A DNA stretch of 36,643 nucleotides. Source: a bacterium (lineage in GTDB: Bacteria; Oederibacteriota; PGYV01). Positions 31,164 through 36,643 of this stretch are shown piece after piece (position 1 is the first letter of the stretch; each line of letters starts with the position of its first letter). Position numbers and translations under genes: made by a program. Location of the stretch: NCBI GenBank assembly GCA_029565735.1, contig JAKQNO010000038.1, positions 1 to 36,643 of the forward strand, read 5' to 3'. Under the pieces are notes generated by a model, which did not search any database, was not told where the DNA came from, and saw nothing but the letters and a program-made list of their open reading frames with translations.

Positions 31164-31973
31164 TTAGTCTATCCCCAATAATTTACAGGCGTTTTCATAA
31201 AATATCATCTTCTTTTCACTACTATCCTTAATGCAGCCGTCAAGTTTGTTTGCTATATCTTTGGCCCTTACCCACGGGAAATCCGAACCAAACATTATTT
31301 TATCCGCTCCGTGACATTTTACAATTTCAGAAAGCAAATTGCTTTCCATAACAGTGCAGTAAGCCGTGTCAAACAGGACATTTTTACCGCACAGAAATTT
31401 CATGGCTTCATCCCACATATTAAGCCCGCCCATATGCGCTATTACCAGTTTTAAATCCGGATGCGCCTGAATTACGTTTTTAAATGACTCCGGCAGGCCC
31501 TTTATCTTTGCGCGGTCAAAATCCGGCTCCGCGCCGGCGCCGGCGTGCTGCAGCATATAAAGTCCGTTTTTTTCACACGCTTCATAAATATCCTTCATAT
31601 TATTATCATCAGGGTAAAAATTCTGTATCTGCGGGTGCATCTTGACACCTTTTACCCTGTTTTGCGCCAAAAATTCAGCTTCCTCAAACGCGGCCCTTCC
31701 CATTGAAGGATGCATTGTACCAAGGCATATGACTTCTTTTTGGCGTTTATTATATTCAACCATCATCCTGTTTACTTTTAAACACGCCTTTTCGGATAAA
31801 GCAACGGGAGCGTTTACAGAAACAGACACGCCGTCTTCTTTCATGAATTTTTTAAGGCCTTCAAGCTCCCCGTCATCTCCGTCAAGCATCATGCCGGTTT
31901 TTTTAAGGTAATTTTTATCCGCGTCCGTCCTGTCATCGGTAAAAAAATGGGTGTGAGTGTCAATTATTCGCAT
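31164..31973 (-). CDS. Amidohydrolase-family metal hydrolase, second tandem copy
   Basis: A 269-residue protein of the amidohydrolase-2 (PF04909) type. The metal motif HTH (H7, H9) lies in IIDTHTHFF; GVKMHPQIQNFYPDD, the LQHAG histidine, VIAHMGG and GSDFPW (the Asp ligand) follow in the family order. It acts as a cytoplasmic TIM-barrel hydrolase or decarboxylase; the substrate is unknown. It abuts the first copy (TAA then ATG) and is clearly its paralogue: the FYPDD, HAGA, AHMGG and FGSDFPW stretches are shared. No signal peptide is present. Confidence 0.88.
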   Translation of the reverse strand: MRIIDTHTHFFTDDRTDADKNYLKKTGMMLDGDDGELEGLKKFMKEDGVSVSVNAPVALSEKACLKVNRMMVEYNKRQKEVICLGTMHPSMGRAAFEEAEFLAQNRVKGVKMHPQIQNFYPDDNNMKDIYEACEKNGLYMLQHAGAGAEPDFDRAKIKGLPESFKNVIQAHPDLKLVIAHMGGLNMWDEAMKFLCGKNVLFDTAYCTVMESNLLSEIVKCHGADKIMFGSDFPWVRAKDIANKLDGCIKDSSEKKMIFYENACKLLGID

Positions 31974-32786
31974 TTAAATTTTTATTCCAAGAAGCCTTTC
32001 AGCGTTTGTATGGTAAATTTTTTCTTTTATATCTCCCTGCGGAAAACACTTTTCAATCTTGGAAATTATCTTCGCGGGGCGTTCCCACGGAAAGTCCGAA
32101 CCAAAAAGTATTTTATCCGCGCCGTGGTCTTTTATAATATTGGTAAAAGCCGTGTCATCCATTTCATCGCAAAATGCCGTGTCAAAAAAAACATTTTTGC
32201 CGGCTAAATACCTGTAAGCGTCATCCCACAGCCGGTAACCGCCCATATGCGCAAGAATCATTTTAAGATTTGGATACGCTTCGGCGACTGCAGCAAAACG
32301 CTGCGGGGTGCCTTTTACGTCATCTTCATCAAACGCGCTGTCAGCCCCGGCGTGAAAAAGTATTATCATTCCCAATTCAGCGCAGGTTTTATATACTTTT
32401 TTCACCCTTCCGTCATCGGGATAAAACTGCTGGTATTCGGGGTGCATTTTTATGCCCTTTATCCCGTTATCGTAAAGATACTTAATCTCGTCTTCAAAAT
32501 TACCTATTGTATTAAAATACGGGTGCATGGCGCCAAAACAAATTACATCTTTATTCCCCGCCCTGTTAAATTCAACCATACGCCTGTTAATCCCAATCAC
32601 CTGCTGCGGTTTTGTCGCGGCCGGCACATTCACGGATAAATCAACCCCGTCTTCTTTCATATACTGCCGCAGGGACAATAAGTCCCCGTTGCCATAAGCT
32701 TTAACGCCTGCAAGGCCTTCCAGATGCCTTATTGTTTTTTCGGCCATTTCATCAGGAAAAAAATGGGTATGAATATCAATTATCAC
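31974..32786 (-). CDS. Amidohydrolase-family metal hydrolase, first tandem copy
   Basis: A 270-residue protein that begins with GTG at 32786, just behind crcB (5 nt gap), with AAAGGG upstream. HTH (H6, H8), GIKMHPEYQQFYPDDGR, FHAGAD, ILAHMGGYRLWDDAYRYL and FGSDFPWERP give the amidohydrolase-2 metal site and active-site order. The HPxxQxFYPDD segment near residue 135 is shared with its paralogue and is not a general family motif, so it may define their common substrate. The pair could form a heteromer or act on related substrates. The link with metF and the fluoride channel is by position only. Confidence 0.88.
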   Translation of the reverse strand: MIIDIHTHFFPDEMAEKTIRHLEGLAGVKAYGNGDLLSLRQYMKEDGVDLSVNVPAATKPQQVIGINRRMVEFNRAGNKDVICFGAMHPYFNTIGNFEDEIKYLYDNGIKGIKMHPEYQQFYPDDGRVKKVYKTCAELGMIILFHAGADSAFDEDDVKGTPQRFAAVAEAYPNLKMILAHMGGYRLWDDAYRYLAGKNVFFDTAFCDEMDDTAFTNIIKDHGADKILFGSDFPWERPAKIISKIEKCFPQGDIKEKIYHTNAERLLGIKI

Positions 32787-32791
32787 GGCGA

Positions 32792-33178
32792 TTATCCCTT
32801 TATCATCTTTACCAGAAATATCCCGGCAAAAACCATGACAACCGCCCCGATATTATTAAGCAGAAAATTAAGCGCGGCATCCTTATAAATTCCGGCCGCC
32901 AGCTGGTTGTGCATTTCCAGGGCATACGACGAGAATGTGGTAAACGCGCCCATAAATCCGACCGCGAAAAACAGCCACAGGTGGTTAAAATGCGGAACTC
33001 CCTGCACTGTGGAAAATAAAATACCGATTAAAAAAGAACCCGCCAGGTTTACCGTAAGCGTGCCCCAGTGCGATACAACAGTGCCCGGAAACGCAAGGTT
33101 TACAAAGTGCGTAACCGCATACCTTGATACGGCGCCAAGGCTTCCCCCGAACGCCACCATTAAAATCCTGCCTAACAT
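32792..33178 (-). CDS. crcB: CrcB/Fluc-type fluoride channel
   Basis: A 128-residue protein with four membrane helices. Family motifs: GGSLGAVSRY near the start, GTLTVNLAGSFLIG (the pore Asn) and GFMGAFTTFSSYALE (the central sodium site and the phenylalanine 'box' residues). Fluc channels work as antiparallel dimers that let fluoride leave the cell; a single gene implies a homodimer. It starts 2 nt after the metF stop without a strong ribosome site, so it relies on coupled translation. No crcB-type riboswitch can sit directly in front of it here. Confidence 0.94.
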   Translation of the reverse strand: MLGRILMVAFGGSLGAVSRYAVTHFVNLAFPGTVVSHWGTLTVNLAGSFLIGILFSTVQGVPHFNHLWLFFAVGFMGAFTTFSSYALEMHNQLAAGIYKDAALNFLLNNIGAVVMVFAGIFLVKMIKG

Positions 33179-33180
33179 AA

Positions 33181-34047
33181 TTATTGCCTCATTTTTGAAA
33201 TATCAGACTCTTCGTATATATGCCTGTTCTGTTCCACACGATTCATCGTATAAAGGTGAATTCCCGGCACGCCGTTTTTTATAAGATGGTTTATCTGCCC
33301 AACGGTATACTTTACGGTTTCATCACATACAGGATTGTCAATCGCGCAGGTTGAAGTGGCTGTTTTAAAACGCTCCGGAATCTCCACGCCGCACATCTTT
33401 GTCATTCTTTCAATGCTTGATAATTTTGTGGCAGTCATAATACCCGGCAAAACAGGCACCGTGATTCCGGCTTCCCTTACCATTTTCACGTAATTAAAGT
33501 AGTGGTCGTTGTTCAGAAACAGCTGAGTTGTTATAAAAGAAGCGCCGGCTTTTACTTTTTCTTTCAGGTGCTTTAAGTCACGTTTCATATCTTTGGCCTG
33601 CGGGTGTTTTTCCGGATACCCGGCAACGCCCACGCAGAAATCCCACTTCTTTTTGATAAATTTCACAAGGTCTGCGGCGTATTTAAAGTCCTTTAAAGGA
33701 TTTTTAACGCCTTCGGGAAGGTCTCCCCTTAGCGCCATTATGTTCTGAATGTTTTTAGCCTTAAGTTCATTTAATATTTCCGTTATGGATGCTTTTGTCG
33801 CGCCTATGCAGGTAAGATGCGCCATACACGGTATTTTATAGTGGTTTTCAATGCGCTCGGCTATTTCAACAGTCCTTGTGCGCGTGCCGCCGCCGGCTCC
33901 GAATGTGATACTTATAAAATCCGGCTTTAAATCCTTCAGCCCGTCCAGAGTGTTATATATAACCGAAATATCCGAATCAGGTTTTGGCGGAAATATCTCC
34001 ATTGAAAAAACAAATTTCTTATCCCTTAATATGTCGGCTATTTTCAA
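33181..34047 (-). CDS. metF: 5,10-methylenetetrahydrofolate reductase
   Basis: A 288-residue flavin TIM-barrel enzyme. SMEIFPPK (catalytic Glu), FGAGGGTRTRTVEIA, MALRGDLP (the RGD segment around the conserved Asp) and TTQLFLNNDHYFNYV (the Gln that contacts folate) match MetF. It makes 5-methyltetrahydrofolate for methionine synthesis. The start is TTG at 34047: AAGGGG lies 7 nt before it and the ATG a little upstream is out of frame with an early stop. It is first of a four-gene unit with crcB and two amidohydrolases and has a well-formed promoter 33 nt upstream. Confidence 0.94.
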   Translation of the reverse strand: MKIADILRDKKFVFSMEIFPPKPDSDISVIYNTLDGLKDLKPDFISITFGAGGGTRTRTVEIAERIENHYKIPCMAHLTCIGATKASITEILNELKAKNIQNIMALRGDLPEGVKNPLKDFKYAADLVKFIKKKWDFCVGVAGYPEKHPQAKDMKRDLKHLKEKVKAGASFITTQLFLNNDHYFNYVKMVREAGITVPVLPGIMTATKLSSIERMTKMCGVEIPERFKTATSTCAIDNPVCDETVKYTVGQINHLIKNGVPGIHLYTMNRVEQNRHIYEESDISKMRQ

Positions 34048-34079
34048 ATTATTACCCCTTTCATCTTTATTTTGGACTT

Positions 34080-34107
34080 ATTATATAACAAGCGGGAATT
34101 TTTACAA
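34080..34107 (-). promoter_or_regulatory. Predicted sigma70-type promoter of the metF operon
   Basis: On the minus strand TTGTAA (34107-34102) is followed after 16 nt by a perfect TATAAT (34085-34080). Transcription would start near 34073, leaving a leader of about 26 nt before the TTG start, which is too short for a large riboswitch. Confidence 0.65.
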
Positions 34108-34160
34108 ATCAAATTTTAACATTTTGGAGGGACGGAAGTAGAAAAATATAAACAAACGCT

Positions 34161-34184
34161 GAAGATTTGAAGATTCGAAGATTC
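34161..34184. repeat. Three tandem 8-bp units GAAGATTY
   Basis: GAAGATTT, GAAGATTC and GAAGATTC follow each other without gaps. It is a short microsatellite-like repeat upstream of the metF promoter; no function is evident. Confidence 0.7.
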
Positions 34185-34287
34185 GATAAAAACCTATAGG
34201 GGTTGGGTGTGTTTTTTTCAGAAGCGCCGGTATAAGGCCGCGGCTCGGCGGCTCAGCAGCACGAATATGTATGGTTTACGCCATGAC

Positions 34288-34408
34288 AGGCGCGCTTTTT
34301 CCACGCTGCAGCAATATTGCTGCTATGACACAGGAGGCAAGGTGCGGCAGTTGATGTGCTATCTAAATACTTTATTTAAAACCCGCGCCCTAAAGGGCGC
34401 GGCTACCA
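34288..34408. repeat. Composite palindromic element, copy 2 (121 bp)
   Basis: The left end is AGGCGCGCTTTTT. A different 16-bp palindrome, GCAGCAATATTGCTGC (34308-34323), follows, then GTGCGGCAGTTG (34342-34353), an A/T-rich spacer, and CGCGCCCT/AGGGCGCG (34384-34401) ending in GCTACCA. It matches the order and spacing of copy 1 at 13847-13964, while the middle palindrome differs. Confidence 0.65.
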
Positions 34409-34481
34409 AATCCAAACCACGAAAACACAATATAAATTAAATATGAAATAACGATTGTCATTATAAATCTGTTAAACATTT

Positions 34482-35498
34482 CTACGGTATCTGGAACCTG
34501 ATGCCTGTTATAAGGCTGTAAACTTCGCCCGCCCATTCATATGTCACATTCCATTTAAAAACCGAAACGCCTATTTCAAATCCTGCTATAAGGCGCGCTT
34601 CAAGCAGCGAAGGTTCGCTTGAATATGGTGACTTAATTTCCGCGTATTTAGACGCGGTATTTGAAGGCACACCTGATTGTGTGATTGTTATGTCGCTTTC
34701 AATTCCGGCCGTAGTTGTATAATTCCCAAAATTAAAGTTAAGCCCCAGGCCGGCAAAGGGATTAAAGAAAAAGAGTTCTTTGTTCAAAATAAGCTTTGCG
34801 CCTATTGTCTGCACATTCCACTCTGACAGGACCGAAACCCTTCCGTCAGATACAATGTCATATACTGTGCCGTTAATTTCCGATGTGCCTGTTTCGCTCT
34901 GTTTAAGCGCCAGCTTTACCCTTCCGGATAAAAAATCAAGGCTTAAAGCGCCAAGAAGCCCGAACGGCACCGCTTCATTTTCTTTTATAAGCAGAAAACG
35001 CTGTTCCAGCCCGAAAATATAGTGCTGCGCGCGCAGGGATACATCTTCCTGATTAATTCCAAAATCAAGAGCCAAAAACCTTAATCCCAAATCCGTATTT
35101 TTTCCCAAAACAGGAAAAAAACCTGATTTTAAGTGAAATGATCCCGCAGGCAGCGGAATCTGCTTTGGGATATCCGCGCTTTGCGTGTCAATAGCCGGCA
35201 GGTATTCATATTTAAGCGAGCTTAATCCTTCCACGTTAAACTTTCCCGCCGAAATACCGATACCGCCCCCGAATTCCACGCCCGGAAAACCGCATATGGC
35301 GGAAGGGAAAACCGCGCCTGCTGTGCCGTTTAATATTATCTGTTTTGTAAGCTCTGAATTTATGAAGCCTGATATTTTACCGATATCATTTTTTAACAGG
35401 CCTGTTTCGGCCGTCAATTCATCAAGGTCGCTGTAAATGTCGGCAAACACCGGCAACGAAAAAATAAATATTGCAGCGGCAAATACAATTCTTTTCAT
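34482..35498 (-). CDS. Predicted outer-membrane beta-barrel protein of unknown function
   Basis: A 338-residue protein with a signal peptide (MKRIVFAAAIFIFSLPVFA). The mature part opens with a short helical stretch (SDLDELTAETGLLKNDIGKI) and then alternates strands and turns (GVEFGGGIGISAGKFNVEGL, FFNPFAGLGLNFNFGNY), ending ITGIRFQIP. Glycine- and aromatic-rich strands of this kind form barrels. I recognise no specific family. AAGGAG lies before its ATG and only 17 nt separate it from the upstream PorV-like gene, so the two are co-transcribed and may form one surface system. Confidence 0.75.
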   Translation of the reverse strand: MKRIVFAAAIFIFSLPVFADIYSDLDELTAETGLLKNDIGKISGFINSELTKQIILNGTAGAVFPSAICGFPGVEFGGGIGISAGKFNVEGLSSLKYEYLPAIDTQSADIPKQIPLPAGSFHLKSGFFPVLGKNTDLGLRFLALDFGINQEDVSLRAQHYIFGLEQRFLLIKENEAVPFGLLGALSLDFLSGRVKLALKQSETGTSEINGTVYDIVSDGRVSVLSEWNVQTIGAKLILNKELFFFNPFAGLGLNFNFGNYTTTAGIESDITITQSGVPSNTASKYAEIKSPYSSEPSLLEARLIAGFEIGVSVFKWNVTYEWAGEVYSLITGIRFQIP

Positions 35499-35515
35499 TT
35501 AAGGCTCCTTTATTA

Positions 35516-36421
35516 TTATTTAAACCTGAAACCCGCCTGTATTTTAAAAGTGTTATCAAGCCTTTCAAAGCCATAGGAAAAATCAAGCGACGCTGACATT
35601 GACCTGTCCGGCCCGAAAACAAACCTTGAAAGCCCGAAACCCACAAAGTATTCCTTGTATGATTCCGTATCAAGCACCTGCGTATACCCGCCGCGAAGGT
35701 CAAGGTGGGTAAAGAAGGTCTTTTCAATGCCAATTTTAATAATCCCCAAATCCGCTATTTCACCGGAAATCATGAATTCCGGCATCCTGTAGCTTACGCC
35801 GAAAGAGGATGTCAGCGGTATTCCCTCTGAATATGTTTCATACTGGTTCTTCCAGGAGAGCCATGAAAAAGAATCCCTTAACATAACGCCCGCCCTTATA
35901 TTTTCATTAACCTGCCACATGGAAGACAAATCCAGCCCTATCCCCCACGCGCTTCCTTTAATACGTTCTTCTCCGCCTGATGTGTTCTTATCGCCGTAAC
36001 CGGCAAAGAGAAATTTTAAATTGGCGCCAAGGGAAAATCCGGACAGCATCCTGTGAACCCACCCGAAGTTTTCGGCATATGATAAAAAGAATGTTTTTTC
36101 GTCAAAAATTTCATCACCGGAAATTATCATGCCTGCGCCGCATCCGCGCATTTTGTTTATCGGGTAAATGAAAGAGGCGTAATTATAAGGTATGATTCCC
36201 TTCTGCCTGAAGTGCAGAAAAGAAAAGTCCTTATAATCCGACAGCACAATGCCGGCCGGATTGTAAAAAACGGCGTTGCTGTCATCCGCGACAGCGGTAA
36301 ACGCGCCGCCCATAGCGGACGGCCTTGCGGTGCCCACATCGGTAAACGCGCCCGAAACGCCGGGATTGGCGTATGCCGCGCCCGCTGAAAGAATAAGTAA
36401 TATACATAAAAATTTTTTCAT
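35516..36421 (-). CDS. PorV/UPF0164-like outer-membrane barrel protein
   Basis: The start was set at the ATG at 36421: GGAGG lies 5 nt before it, while two ATG codons further upstream overlap or crowd that site. A signal peptide (MKKFLCILLILSAGAAYA) is followed by the motif TDVGTARPSAMGGAFTAVADDSNAVFYNPAGI, with the conserved ARPxxMGGA and NPAG pieces of the PorV/PorQ/UPF0164 group. The remaining ~250 residues are barrel-like strands ending in QAGFRFK. In Bacteroidetes, PorV works with type IX secretion; in other phyla relatives of this group occur without it, and nothing else of that system is seen here. Confidence 0.82.
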   Translation of the reverse strand: MKKFLCILLILSAGAAYANPGVSGAFTDVGTARPSAMGGAFTAVADDSNAVFYNPAGIVLSDYKDFSFLHFRQKGIIPYNYASFIYPINKMRGCGAGMIISGDEIFDEKTFFLSYAENFGWVHRMLSGFSLGANLKFLFAGYGDKNTSGGEERIKGSAWGIGLDLSSMWQVNENIRAGVMLRDSFSWLSWKNQYETYSEGIPLTSSFGVSYRMPEFMISGEIADLGIIKIGIEKTFFTHLDLRGGYTQVLDTESYKEYFVGFGLSRFVFGPDRSMSASLDFSYGFERLDNTFKIQAGFRFK

Positions 36422-36577
36422 CATAACCTCCATAAAAACTCAAAGTGACCGAGGGACGGATGCACAGATGTTCGGATGTTCGGCAAAACCATCTGCCCTT
36501 CCAACCTTCTGCCTTGTCCTTCGCGTATGTTTATTATTTTGCCTATGTCTGTCATTTCATATTACATTTTTAAAACC

Positions 36578-36597
36578 AGGCGCAATATATTGCACCT
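36578..36597. repeat. 20-bp palindrome of the GCGCAA family, one mismatch
   Basis: AGGCGCAATA pairs with TATTGCACCT with a single mismatch, and TAC follows. It is the fourth member of the family at 12484, 13981 and 29826. It lies in the leader of the PorV-like gene (36422-36643), together with a GAGGGACGG motif at 36451-36459. Confidence 0.65.
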
Positions 36598-36643
36598 CTA
36601 CATTTAAAAACATGTTTCAACTTCTGTCCCTCCGACCCTCCGT

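Larger units (their letters stand above)
34048..34481. other. Gene-free region between metF and the outer-membrane protein gene
   Basis: No gene is supported. It contains the metF promoter (34080-34107), a GAGGGACGG motif (34127-34135), three tandem 8-bp units GAAGATTY (34161-34184), a composite palindromic element (34288-34408) and A/T-rich sequence up to the stop of the barrel gene at 34482. Confidence 0.7.

Noticed and set aside
32787-33200. Fluoride riboswitch in front of crcB
   Set aside because: crcB begins 2 nt after metF, and the metF leader is only about 26 nt long, so there is no room for the motif.
35516-36421. A type IX secretion system
   Set aside because: Only a PorV-like barrel is present; no PorU, SprA-type or gliding component and no sorting domain is visible in the window.

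Overview
The window is one long, gene-dense block from a diderm (Gram-negative) bacterium. All 24 genes I can support lie on the minus strand, so the text is read from right to left. The evidence for an outer membrane is ADP-heptose synthesis genes, a heptosyltransferase-like enzyme, an MsbA-type lipid flippase, LolA/LolCDE-like proteins and several secreted beta-barrel proteins. FlgD-type Ig domains, proline/threonine spacers in secreted proteins, a PorV-like barrel and many palindromic intergenic repeats suggest an uncultivated candidate phylum (Goldbacteria, Elusimicrobia or Omnitrophica-like). That placement is only a guess from style, not from a marker gene.

Layout in transcription order (high to low coordinates). 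36421-34482: two outer-membrane barrel proteins. 34481-34048: a gene-free region with palindromic elements and the metF promoter. 34047-31164: metF, the fluoride channel crcB and two tandem amidohydrolases, nearly touching. 30992-29874: a membrane-anchored chemotaxis-type receptor without an obvious sensor domain, closed by an intrinsic terminator. 29723-26338: split transketolase (two genes), a SugE/Gdx-type SMR exporter and a form IV RuBisCO-like protein, coupled as one operon. 26225-20448: a TetR regulator with two palindromic operators around its own promoter, then two FtsX/LolC-like permeases, a LolA-like carrier, a barrel protein and a LolD/MacB-like ATPase. 20286-18547: MsbA-like flippase. 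18546-18243: a region of dense inverted repeats. 18242-14083: GmhB, heptose kinase, heptose nucleotidyltransferase, GT9 glycosyltransferase and a LysM/DUF3108 lipoprotein. 14082-13612: a cluster of palindromic elements. 13611-12628 and 12446-11589: two secreted proteins of unknown role. 11582 to beyond position 1: a giant secreted protein of at least 3,860 residues.

The parts that look least ordinary are: (1) the giant protein, which starts with an M23 (LytM) peptidase domain, then a SpoIID-like domain, a possible degenerate alpha/beta-hydrolase segment and thousands of residues of beta-sandwich-like sequence; (2) the RuBisCO-like protein operon with split transketolase and an SMR exporter; (3) the TetR-controlled envelope export operon with well-defined operators; and (4) families of intergenic palindromes, including two distant copies of a ~120-bp composite element with conserved ends and a different palindrome in its middle.
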